A DNA stretch of 64,000 bases, taken from NCBI GenBank assembly GCA_012103075.1, contig JAAVLQ010000003.1, forward strand, positions 310,001 through 374,000. The letters are read 5' to 3'. Origin of the DNA: Brucella cytisi. GTDB lineage: Bacteria; Pseudomonadota; Alphaproteobacteria; Rhizobiales; Rhizobiaceae. Made by a program: the position numbers and the translations under genes. Positions 55,003 to 64,000 of this stretch are shown here, one piece after another; position 1 is the first letter of the stretch; each line of letters opens with the position of its first letter. The notes below the pieces were generated by a model. That model was not told where the DNA came from. It did no database searches and saw only the letters and a list, made by a program, of their open reading frames with translations.

Positions 55003-55515
55003 TCATATATTTTGTAAAAGCCGCTTCCGGCAATATTCCAACCCCTCATAGACAAGCGAATGTGCGAGCCCAACGGAGATGCCAAGCCGGGCAGCAATCT
55101 CCTTCAGCTTGCAACCTTCCATGCGATGCATCTCCAGAGCAATCCGGGTTCGCTCAGGTAACTCCGCCATCGCTGCCATGACGACACGCAAGTCGTCACG
55201 ATGCGATACGACATCCTCCTGACTAGGCCGGTCTTCCGCGAAGGCGTCGAAATCAGCGCTGTTGTCGCGTCGCCGCTGCTCGATGACGGATCGCCGTGTC
55301 CAGTCGATAGCAAGATTGCGTATGATGCGACGAAGATATCGCGCCGGCTCATCGAGAGATCGATCGGCCACAGCGGATTTCATGCGCAGAAATGCTTCCT
55401 GCACCAGATCTTCGCCTACTGAGCGATCACCAACGATGGTGGTTGCATAGTCCACGAACTCGATGCGATGGGTAAGATAAATCTGAAGATTTCGATCCGT
55501 ATGGGGCAACACCAC
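55003..55515 (-). CDS. fecI: ECF sigma factor, FecI-like
   Basis: Intact 170-residue extracytoplasmic-function sigma factor. Region 2: YATTIVGDRSVGEDLVQEAF and LRRIIRNLAIDWTRR; region 4: LPERTRIALEMHRMEGCKLK and IAARLGISVGLAHSLVYEGL. It starts at GTG 55515 or the next codons. First gene of the iron-uptake unit, followed by fecR and the receptor gene. It should direct transcription of the receptor and transport genes when FecR is signalled. Confidence 0.9.
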   Translation of the reverse strand: MVLPHTDRNLQIYLTHRIEFVDYATTIVGDRSVGEDLVQEAFLRMKSAVADRSLDEPARYLRRIIRNLAIDWTRRSVIEQRRRDNSADFDAFAEDRPSQEDVVSHRDDLRVVMAAMAELPERTRIALEMHRMEGCKLKEIAARLGISVGLAHSLVYEGLEYCRKRLLQNI

Positions 55516-55987
55516 AATCCTGCAACGTGCGCGGGTTCCGATTGGATCAGATTACCGGTCAACAATTGCCGGGTATCATCTCTAAAAACCGGATCGTGCT
55601 TGTTTGGTGCGCTCTGTTCATTTCCCCTACGCAGGAGAAAGCTGGCGCTCGTCTAGAGTGTCTGATCGCATCATTACAGGCGACTGGATTTCCGCTAATT
55701 ATTGGAAATTCTGTGTAATTGCAATGGTCTGTAAGAATATTCGCAAGCACGGTGACTTACGATAATGTTGTTTCGTTCGAAATGCACAGTTTATCATGAA
55801 GAGGCTGAGTTGCCGCCTGTAACTTCCCGTATTCATTGGGCAAAACACTGACAACAGTTTTTCTCGCAAGCGGAACGGATCGCTCACATTTCTGTTATTA
55901 CGAGATCGAAAATCGTAATAGCTTCATGAGGAGCACCATCTGGCCCGATTGTTGACGATACTCATTGCTGAGATAACCGTTTGCTCT
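55516..55987. other. Stretch without a recognisable gene (leader of the Fec operon)
   Basis: About 470 bases, AT-richer than its sides, between the sigma factor gene and the GntR gene, both leftward. It should contain the iron-responsive promoter, but I cannot point to a clear Fur, RirA or Irr site. Confidence 0.4.
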
Positions 55988-56656
55988 TTATCGAGATGCA
56001 GCAGCCCTTGGCAAAACTCCGTTCGGTTGTGTCAATGCCTCAACGAAGATCGGTTCCCGTGCACGGATGTGACGACGCATTAATGCCTCGAGCTGGCCAG
56101 ATTCACCAGCTTTCACCAGTGCGATGATTTCATAGTGTTCAGCGATTGAATCCTTCTGGCGATCACGACCCGCTTGTGAGCGGATACCATAGAGACGCAT
56201 CGTATCACGCAGTCCCATGACAGTCTCTGTGAGCAGCCTGTTGCCTGCGGCATCGATCAGGTCACGATGAAAGGCCCGATCTGACTCAAGGTAACTCTTG
56301 ACGTCATCTGCTTCGTAAGCCTGTCTGATCTGATCAGCCAGAACCGTTAGTGACGAAATGTCTTTCTGCGGCCTTTCTGCAACCGGGCGGGCGGCGTGAA
56401 GCTCAAGTAATTCACGCATATTGAACAAATCTCGCAATTCTTGGAGTGAACGCTCCTTTACGCGAAAACCACGATTTTTAACCGGAACCAACAGACCTGT
56501 GCGAGCAAGTTCCAATAGCGCTTCACGCACGGGTGTCGACGACACGCCGAGCGCAGACGCCAGCGTGGGAACAGAATACATCGTTTCGGGAGCTTTCACC
56601 GGCAATGATCTCCGCGCGAACTCTCTGGAGTACCTGCTCTCTCAAGTTTGTGTCCA
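55988..56656 (-). CDS. GntR-family regulator with FCD domain
   Basis: Regulator of about 222 residues: DNA-binding part NLREQVLQRVRAEIIAG and SVPTLASALGVSSTPVREAL, then FCD ligand domain RDLFNMRELLELHAARPVAE, LESDRAFHRDLIDAAGNRLL, SIAEHYEIIALVKAGES with metal-type histidines. Start ATG 56656 follows GGAGG. Frameshift near 56590. Divergent from the molybdoenzyme fusion and likely its regulator through two inverted repeats in the gap. Confidence 0.87.
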
Positions 56657-56693
56657 TGGCCACGCCTCCTGAATCGCTTTCTACGATAGCAGC

Positions 56694-56741
56694 TTGACAG
56701 AGGCTACTGCAATTTTTACAGTAGTGCATTACTGTCATGCA
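56694..56741 (+). promoter_or_regulatory. Promoter and operators of the molybdoenzyme operon
   Basis: A -35 TTGACA at 56694, 17-base spacer, -10 TACAGT at 56717, about 32 bases before the gene. Overlapping it are the inverted repeat CTACTG-N9-CAGTAG (56704-56724) and TGCAT-N7-ATGCA (56725-56741), likely bound by the divergent GntR regulator as repressor. Confidence 0.6.
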
Positions 56742-56753
56742 TTATCGAGAGCA

Positions 56754-59700
56754 ATGCCTATGGCCAGAAAGATACCGGGCTACTGCACTTTGTGTCGGTC
56801 TCGTTGTGGATCGATGACGGTTGTCGAGGGAAGCGCCCGGTAGGTGTCGAGCCATTCGGTGAGCATCCCACTGGCGGTGCGCTTTGTGCCAAGGGTCGCG
56901 CCGCTCCAGAGCTCGTCTACAGCCCGCGCCGTTTGAAGAAACCACTGCGTCGCACCGCGCCCAAAGGCGCCAAAAATCCCGGTTGGACCGAGATTTCACG
57001 GGATGAGGCGTTGACCACGGTCGCTGAACGACTGGACATCGTCCGCAAAGAATGCGGCGCGGAGGCGGTAGTTTTCGCAATGACTACGCCGAGCGGCACG
57101 CCGATAGTTGACAGTTCAGAATGGATTGAGCGCTTCGTGCGCTGCTTCGGCAGCCCCAACCTGTTGTACGCAGTTGAAGTTTGCGGATGGCACAAGGATT
57201 ATGCTCATGCGCTGACCTTTGGTCGCGGCATTGGCTTTCCTGATTATGAACAGGCGGATTCGATCGTTCTATGGGGTCATAATCCCGCACGAACCCGGCT
57301 GGCACAAGCATCGAGAATAGCCGATGCGAAGCAGCGGGGCGCTAAAGTCGCTGTAATAGACCCCAAGCCGGATGGCTCAGGCCAGATGGCAGATCTTTGG
57401 CTTCGAATTCGCCCGGTGCGGATGCAGCGTTAGCGATGGCTGTTATACGCCACCTCATCGCAACCGAAACCTTTGATCACGATTTCGTTGCACACTGGAC
57501 CAATGCACCTTTTCTAATCGAAAACGGTAGCGGGCGGTTCCTGCGCGCAAACGATGTTTTTCCCCGGCGGAGACAAAGACGCCTTTGTCGTGCTCGACCC
57601 GACAGGACAGCCGAGAGCGTACGATACCAGACATGAGCTCGCGCACGGTGTACGCCTTGACGCAATGGTCTCGATCAAACTGGGTGACGGGCGAAAAGTG
57701 GGCGCGAAGACGGCGTTCCAAATGTTACGAGAAGCGGTCGAACCCTATGACTTTGACCATGTGTCGGGTCTTACCGCTCGACACGACCGTTATTCGTTCC
57801 TTTGCGGGACTATTTGAGGGTTCGCCTCGCCTTGCCTATCATTCGTGGACCGGCGTCGGTCAGCACTCCAACGCCAGCGCAATCGAACGGGCGATTGCCA
57901 CGCTATATGCATTGACCGGAGCTTGCGACAGATCAGGTGGCAATGTCTGGCCGGTTGCACCGCCCACGCGTACCGTCAACGACCTTTCGCTTTTACCTTC
58001 CGGACAATTACAAAAGGCGCTGGGTATCGACCGTTTGCCCCCGGGACCTCCCTCACTGGGTTGGATTACTGCCCGTGACTTTGAACGTTCGGCACTGCAT
58101 GGCGATCCCTACAAGGTGCGCGCCCTCATGAGTTGGGGATCAAATCTTGTCGGATCGCAGAGCAATACCGAACGTAACCTTGCCGTCCTGCATGCGCTCG
58201 ACTTTCATGTTCACGTTGACATGTTCATGAACCCTACAGCCGAGATGGCTGATATCATTCTGCCCGCAAACATGCCGTGGGAACGTGAGGCGCTCAAGAT
58301 CGGCTTTGAGATTACACAAGAGGCAGCCGAAACGATCCAGTTCCGCCCATCCATGTTGTCAGGATGTGGAGAATCAAGAGCTGATTACGCCATCGCTTTT
58401 GATCTGGCCCAGCGACTTGGCTTCGGGGAGAAATTCTTCGAGGGCGACATACGACGTGGGTGGAATTATCAACTCGAGCCATTAGGGGTGAACATTGCTG
58501 ACGGCATTGCATCCTTCAGGCCGGCGCTTTCCACAGCCATTCGGTTACGCCAAATACGCCACCAACAAGGGCAATGGCGTAACCGGCTTTAAAACACATA
58601 CTCGCCGGGCGGAACTTTATTCTGAAACACTTCTCCAGCATGGCTACAACCCCTTGCCCGAGCATGTCGAGCCGGTTGAAAGTCCACTCCGTCCAACTGC
58701 TGACCCGCGTTTTCCGCTGGTATTGACAACAGCCAAGAGTGGCTGGTTCATCCATACTTCGCTGCGTCATGTCGCATCACTGCGAAAGAAGTCACCCGAT
58801 CCCGCAGTCGAACTCAGCGAAGCACTTGCCAATAAGCACGGCCTCGAGGACGGAGATTGGGCGCTGGTCGAGACGCCAAACGGCGGGGCTCGCTTACGGG
58901 TGCGTATCAACAACACATTAGATGATCGGGTGGTCGTTGCCGAATTTGGCTGGTGGGAAGACTGTCAGCCGCTTGGACGCAACCACGACGACGACAACCG
59001 GGCGTTCGTGACCAATCTTAACGCCATCCTGAACGACGGTCACTCTGATCCAGTAAGCGGATCGGTTCCGCTGCGTGCAACGAGTTGCCGGGTTCACGCG
59101 CTGTCCGATGCCAACAAGGGTCGCTGGACTGGTTCCCGTACATTCGTTGTTTCTGCGCGACGTCACGAGGCTGACGATGTTATTGCGATCGAGTTCGTTC
59201 CGCGTGATGCTGGTGCGCTGCCGGATTTTCTGCCGGGCCAGCATGTGGAAGTCGCCATAAGCGGCGTCGATACACGTCGCTCTTACTCTCTCACAGGAAC
59301 CGGTGATGCTCCCTCAAGCCTTTCGCTGGGCATCCGCCGCACGCCCTCGCCTGCTGGCACGCCGCCGTCGTTCTCACAGTTAATGCATCAGCTCAATATC
59401 GGCGATGAAATCAAACTGTCTCAACCATCGGGCGTTTTCAATCTTCCGCTTGGCGGCGACAGGCCAATCGTTTTCATTGCCGCGGGCATCGGTATAACGC
59501 CGTTCATGAGCCACCTTGAAACCCCCGGCTCACAGGAACAACGCGCCAGAGGTCCATCTGCTCTACGGCTGCAGACATGGCGGTCTGCACCCGTATGCGC
59601 AGCGCCTTCAAGAGCTGAAGTCCAGATTATCAACGCTGAAGCTCATTACATTTTACTCCTCGCCACGTTCTGAAGATAAGGCAGGATACGATTATGATCG

Positions 59701-60137
59701 AGCGGGCCGGATTGACATCGGTGAACTCACACTGCTCCTTAGCCACCGACCACTCATCTATCTTTGCGGATCTCCGCAATTCATATCCGACACAAAAGCA
59801 AGCCCGGGTTGAGTTAGGTGTGTTCGCCTTCGATATCTTTGCCGAGGCATTCGTATCGCCAGCGCAAATCCCGCCACAACTTACGGCACAAGAAGTCAGG
59901 ATCGCCGGCAGCAATATTTCATTCGTCTGGAAACCGGACGCAGGTTCAATCTGGATGCGGCGCACGCTTCCGGCGTCCAGCTACCTAGTGGTTGCCGGGT
60001 CGGCCAGTGCGAAAGCTGCTCCCCTGACCGTGATCTCCGGAGAGGTTGCACACCTTTCTGCAGTGGATGTGGAACCCGGACATTGTCTAGCCTGTGTGGC
60101 GGTGCCTTTGAGTGGCGTCACTCTGGCGAGAGGATAA
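56754..60137 (+). CDS. Molybdopterin oxidoreductase fused to flavin reductase and 2Fe-2S ferredoxin
   Basis: About 1,127 residues in three parts. Residues 1-750: DMSO-reductase-superfamily catalytic chain with a 4Fe-4S cysteine set (GYCTLCRSRCGS, GALCAKGRAAPE), candidate Mo-ligand cysteine in VEVCGWHKDYAHA, and dinucleotide-binding domain FPLVLTTAKSGWFIHTSLRH. About 790-1010: ferredoxin-reductase-like domain with RRSYSLTGTG (flavin) and FIAAGIGITPF (NAD). About 1035-1127: plant-type 2Fe-2S domain, SGCRVGQCESC then CLACVAV. No Tat signal, so cytoplasmic and self-sufficient for NAD(P)H electrons. About nine frameshifts. The substrate is unknown; an AtoE-type transporter follows after 40 bases. 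Confidence 0.85.
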
Positions 60138-60177
60138 GCGCAAATCAAAAATAGAAAATACAAGGGGATAAATCAAA

Positions 60178-61607
60178 ATGACCGATGTCGTACGGACAAC
60201 CGAGAACCCGGGCTGGATGGCTCGCTTTTCACAAAAGATGGTATTGTTTGCCGAACGCTGGTTTCCAGATGCCTATGTCTTCGTATTACTTGCCGTGGTT
60301 CTCGTTGCGGGCGCCGCGCTAGCTCACGGATCGTCTGCTTTGGCGATCAGCCAAGCGTTCGGGGACGGCTTCTGGAACCTGATCCCGTTTACGATGCAGA
60401 TGGCACTTGTTGCGATCGGCGGCTATGTTGTGGCGATGTCCCTCCCGTTGCCGCCACGCTCAAATGGCTGGCGAAATTTCCAAAACCGGGCGCGGGGCAA
60501 TCGTATTTGTCGGCGTTCTGTCGATCCTTCTTTCGCTCATAAACTGGGGCGTTAGTCTGATTTTCTCCGGCTTATTGGTGCGCGAGATCGCTCGCCGACG
60601 CGATATCCGCCTCGATTACCGTGCTGCGGGCGCAGCCGGCTATCTGGGTCTCGGTTGCGGTTTCACGCTCGGTATCACCTCGTCCGCTGCACAATTGCAG
60701 GCGAACGCTGAGAGCATTCCTCCATCACTTTTACCAATTACCGGTGTTATTCCTTTTACGGATACCATTCTTACCGGCAGAACACGGTAATGACCTTGTT
60801 CGTCACCGTATTGTCAGCCATCATCTGCTATTATTCCGCCCCAGTTGACCGGTTTGCCAAGACAGCCGAAGATCTTGGAGTGCGACTTGATACCGACCAG
60901 ATCGAAGTGCGCAAGGCGACACGTCCCGGTGACTATCTGGAATACAGCCCGATACTGACGATTCTCGTGGTTCTTGTGGCATTAGGTTGGTTATGGCAGA
61001 CTTTTCAGTCCGGAAATCCGCTGATCACACTTTCGGGACTGAATACCTATAATTTTGTGTTTCTGCTTCTGGGGATCCTTTTACATTGGCGCCCACGCAG
61101 CCTGATTGATGCTTTCGCCAAAGCAATGCCGAGTGTTTCCGGTGTCCTTTTGCAGTTCCCATTCTACGCCGGTATTGCCGCCATTCTTACCAAGGTGACC
61201 AATTCCGGCGGCGCTACCCTTTCCGACACGATTGCGCACTGGTTCGTCGGTTTTTCGTCGAACTCGACGATTTTCTCTTTCGTGGTCAGCATTTATTCCG
61301 GGGTACTCGGGTTCTTTATTCCATCAGCGGGAGGAAAATGGGTGATTGAAGCCCCTACGTAATGAAGGCCGCCAATGAGCTGGAAGCTCATCTCGGCTGG
61401 ACCGTGATGGTGTACAATGTTGCAGAAACATTGCCGAACTTCATTAATCCATTCTGGATGCTGCCGCTGCTTGGAATTCTAACCCTGAAACCCAAGGACC
61501 TGATTGGCTACACTTCCGTTCAGTTCTGCATTCATTTTCCGTTGGTTATGATATTGGCAGCCATCCTGATGTCGACCTTTACCTATGTGGCTCCAGTCAT
61601 GCCGTAA
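60178..61607 (+). CDS. Short-chain fatty acid transporter, AtoE family
   Basis: Membrane protein of about 476 residues. RFSQKMVLFAERWFPDAYVF, LINWGVSLIFSGLLVREIAR, LGLGCGFTLGITSSAAQLQA, and SGVLGFFIPSAGGKWVIEAP are family signatures of AtoE, which carries acetoacetate, butyrate and related acids. Start ATG 60178 after AAGGGG. Frameshifts near 60440, 60785 and 61360. It follows the molybdoenzyme fusion in one direction with a 40-base gap, so it probably imports the enzyme's substrate or exports its product. Confidence 0.88.
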
Positions 61608-61627
61608 CCCACATGCGTGATACGCAT

Positions 61628-61660
61628 AGTACTTTCCGTCACAAGTTGATGGGAAGTACT
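61628..61660 (+). terminator. Hairpin after the AtoE-type gene
   Basis: Arms AGTACTTTCC (61628-61637) and GGGAAGTACT (61651-61660) pair at nine bases plus one G-T, with a 13-base loop, 21 bases past the stop. No T-run; likely end of the operon. Confidence 0.45.
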
Positions 61661-61807
61661 TCCGGCGATCACCCCGGTTGGTCAGGAGGCAAGCTGGCAG
61701 GGCCCGGAGTTGGTTTGCACGTCTTCTGGAAACGCTGCACAAAAAAGCGGGGTCCGATTTACGGGTGGCGTGGCTACATATATCAGTCAAACCGCCCTGC
61801 GTGGATC

Positions 61808-62436
61808 CTAACTGGAGGGCTTGCGTTTAAACCAGTCGGCGAGCGTCAATGTCGATACGTCGTCCGGTGGGTTGCGCAGGAATTCTGCCACTTCCGCGCG
61901 CCAGACACGGAAACTGAAACGAAAGCACCATCGCAGATGCTCACAAAGCGCGCGATCGGGGTGAAACAGCACCCGGTACAATGCCATTGGCCGCGCATGA
62001 ACCGCAATTTCCATCAGCTTCACCATCCAGAAGATCGCACGTGATGAAAGGTGTCGCGACGACAGCAGCTGGTTGCGATAATCCCATTTCGCCCGGTCGT
62101 GCTGAATCACAACACGGTCCGCGTTGCTGGCTGTCCAGTCCGACCAACGATGAGGAGTTACATACATCGCGTTCAACAGATCGGGATCGTAAAGCGAAAC
62201 TTGCCGGATCGCGCGAAGGTAGTCGCCCATGCGTTCCTCCTCGAACCCGACGATGTGGCCCAGCATTGACAGGATACCATGTTCGCGCAAGGCCGCGACC
62301 GCCTGTTGATCCTCGCGCACCGTCGAGCCTTTGCGGATCGCGGCCAGCGTCGCCGGATCGGTAGGCTCTATTCCCATCAGCACGCAGATCATTCCCGCCC
62401 GCTTCATTAATGGAAGAAGGTCCGCGTCGCGCACGC
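61808..62436 (-). pseudogene. BchE-like radical-SAM cyclase, C-terminal fragment
   Basis: About 208 residues without the N-terminal B12 and CxxxCxxC radical-SAM region. The sequence VRDADLLPLMKRAGMICVLM, MYVTPHRWSDWTASNADRVV and RALCEHLRWCFRFSFRVWRA matches the C-terminal part of anaerobic Mg-protoporphyrin ester cyclase (BchE) and near relatives as I know them. It follows a LysR C-terminal fragment without any gap, so it appears to be a truncated gene joined at a deletion or recombination scar. Not expected to be active. Confidence 0.65.
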
Positions 62437-62630
62437 AGGTCCCGGTGACCGGTCAAACCGATGAATCAAATGCATCGGCATTCTCCGATTGCGCGCTGTC
62501 CGCTTCTCAAGGTCCAATATGACAAGACGACCGGCTTCGATGTCGGCGCTAACGATGCCAAGAGGCATCCCCCAACCAAGCCCATCTCGTAACAACTCAT
62601 GTTTCAAACCGAGATCATTGGTGATGATTT
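62437..62630 (-). pseudogene. LysR-family regulator, C-terminal fragment
   Basis: About 65 residues: LKHELLRDGLGWGMPLGIVS, ADIEAGRLVILDLEKR and PMHLIHRFDRSPGPA, the usual end of a LysR substrate-binding domain. It starts at the stop codon of the MFS gene and runs into the BchE-like fragment. The helix-turn-helix half is missing. A gene remnant. Confidence 0.65.
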
Positions 62631-63929
62631 CAGGTATCATTTCCACTGTAACGCAGCAGTGCCGGGATCCTGACAGCCAGTATTACCGGGACGATCACCA
62701 GAGAGATCCCGCTCAACATTGCGACGTGGATGATTCCAATGAATTCTGCGGCTATGCCTAGCATGAGACTGGCAACCGGCATAATGCCAATTGTCAGCTC
62801 CTGTATTCCCATCACGCGTCCTTGCAACTGCGGCTTTGTCATCATCAGCATCAAGGTCGTCTGCAAAACCGCAAAAGGCGATGATGCCAGTCCGATCAGC
62901 GTCATCAGGATAAAAGATAGCGGAATTGACGAAGAGAGTGCGAACACCGCCCAAAGCGCTCCCCACGTCACGTCGCAGTTGCGCACACGAAAAGACCGCC
63001 CTTATAATGAAAATCACCCGGGCTGGCGATAATAAGCGAGCCAATCAGACCACCTGTCCCGCTACACGCCAGCAGCCAGCCAAGCCCTCGTGGATCGAGA
63101 TGCAGATGTTCCTTGGCGATGACTGGCATGAACCCCTGATAAATTGGCCATAACAATATATTCGCAGCAAAAGTTACCGACAGCACCGCACCCAGCAAGC
63201 GGTTGGATAGAACGACTTGAAAGCCGGCAGCCAACGATCTCCCGGGCTCTCGCCTGACGCAGAGCCGTGTTTGTTTTTCAGATTTCGAACCGGCCAGATT
63301 GCTACAAAGGCGATCAGATACCAGAATGCAGAGACCGCCAGCGCAACGGCTGGACCAAAGCTGGCAATCATAGCACCACCCAGTGCAGGACCGATAACCT
63401 GGGTCAGGTAAACAACGATGGAATTGAGTGCGTTCGCGTTGCTCAGGCTCTCACGCCCGACAAAATCGGCGACCGGGCTGAACCGGGCCGGTTGCGAGGG
63501 AGATTGCGCCAGACCAATGCAGAAGCCACCGAAAACCAGCCCCCAGAAACTGGCCATGTTCAGCGCGACCCGGGGTCGCGATTAACACCATCATCACGAA
63601 TGCCCAGCCCGATGCCACAAGCAACAGTTTCGGACGGTCAAAACGGTCCGAAATGACACCGCTAACCGGACCCAGCATCATTGGTGAGAGGCGCGCGGCA
63701 GTGAAAATTGCAACCGAGATCTCGGAATGTGTATATTCGAACACCAACCACCCTAGTACGAGTGTTTGCGTCCATACCCCAAAAAAAAGAAAAGATTGGA
63801 GAGCCATAACAACCGGTAGCGCGGGTATAGAAGAAGTGAGGATGCAATTCGCTTCACTACGCCGTGACCGAGTTTCCCGGTTCTATGCGAGGCCGCCGCC
63901 TCAACTGCAATATCTTCCCGTTCTGACAT
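62630..63929 (-). CDS. MFS transporter
   Basis: Major-facilitator exporter of about 430 residues (enterobactin-exporter EntS-like class). N-terminus YRLLWLSNLFFFLGVWTQTL, loop motif SGVISDRFDRPKLLLVASGW, then LNSIVVYLTQVIGPALGGAM and LGWLLACSGTGGLIGSLIIA; end VRIPALLRYSGNDT. Start ATG 63929 (MSEREDIAVEAAAS). Four frameshifts (about 63790, 63570, 63190, 63000). Substrate unknown. Confidence 0.82.
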
Positions 63930-64000
63930 GGATAACTCATGAATATGCACCGTTCAGGCGCTGAAACCACCTCGCACGTCAACCTGCTGAATTGATAGCG

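Noticed and set aside
56754..60137. Assimilatory nitrate reductase as a firm name for the molybdoenzyme.
   Set aside because: The next gene is an acid transporter, no nitrite reductase or nitrate carrier is present, and the reductase type differs from that of known nitrate reductases, so the substrate is left open.

Overview
The window reads as one contiguous piece of an alphaproteobacterial replicon of Brucella/Ochrobactrum type. This is inferred from the protein families and the style of the gene neighbourhoods (many ABC and sugar-acid catabolic operons, each with its own LacI, GntR, DeoR or Lrp regulator). No rRNA, tRNA or other marker confirms it. Most genes are catabolic or uptake genes; the window looks like secondary-replicon or accessory material.

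Read quality shapes everything here. Most genes longer than about 700 bases are split by one to nine single-base frameshifts, usually at short homopolymers, while the protein continues recognisably in the next frame. Insertions and deletions both occur, and genes of all kinds are hit. I therefore give gene spans that bridge the shifts and treat them as probable sequencing or assembly errors. True decay is claimed only for a Tn3-family transposase remnant (45.5 kb) and for the joined LysR and BchE-like fragments (61.8-62.6 kb).

Layout: (1) 0-8 kb: an M24 peptidase tail, then a leftward sugar-oxidation operon (Gfo/Idh dehydrogenase, TIM-barrel isomerase, DUF4432, SDR, lactonase, LacI) facing a divergent LacI regulator. 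(2) 8.6-12 kb: a glucarate/galactarate-type branch (semialdehyde dehydrogenase, FadR-type regulator, KdgD). (3) 12-22 kb: a leftward RidA, amino-acid ABC transporter, HyuA, HyuB, aminotransferase operon, with a divergent FadR-type regulator and three copies of a candidate operator. (4) 22.2-27 kb: an autotransporter with an N-terminal endonuclease/exonuclease/phosphatase domain, divergent from a DeoR regulator. (5) 27.6-30.6 kb: an Lrp regulator divergent from a homodimeric 2-oxoacid dehydrogenase E1 (MdeB/AceE-like). (6) 30.7-41 kb: a UTRA-type GntR regulator, M24 hydrolase, DoeB-like deacylase, MFS exporter, M20 peptidase, threonine-synthase-like PLP enzyme and a polar amino-acid ABC transporter, with two perfect palindromes at the transporter promoter. 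(7) 41-47.5 kb: a cold-shock protein, a PiT phosphate transporter, an RTX-repeat protein, the Tn3 remnant and a SurfaceAdhesin-E-like lipoprotein or exported protein. (8) 47.5-55.5 kb: a complete Fec-type siderophore system (sigma factor, anti-sigma, TonB receptor with signalling domain, binding protein, two permeases, ATPase). (9) 56-61.6 kb: a GntR/FCD regulator divergent from a large molybdopterin oxidoreductase fused to a flavin reductase and a 2Fe-2S ferredoxin, followed by an AtoE-type short-chain acid transporter. (10) 61.8-64 kb: gene fragments and an MFS exporter.

The best candidates for something not well described are the three-part molybdoenzyme fusion with its acid transporter, the secreted EEP-domain autotransporter, and the peptidase/deacylase/PLP/ABC cluster.
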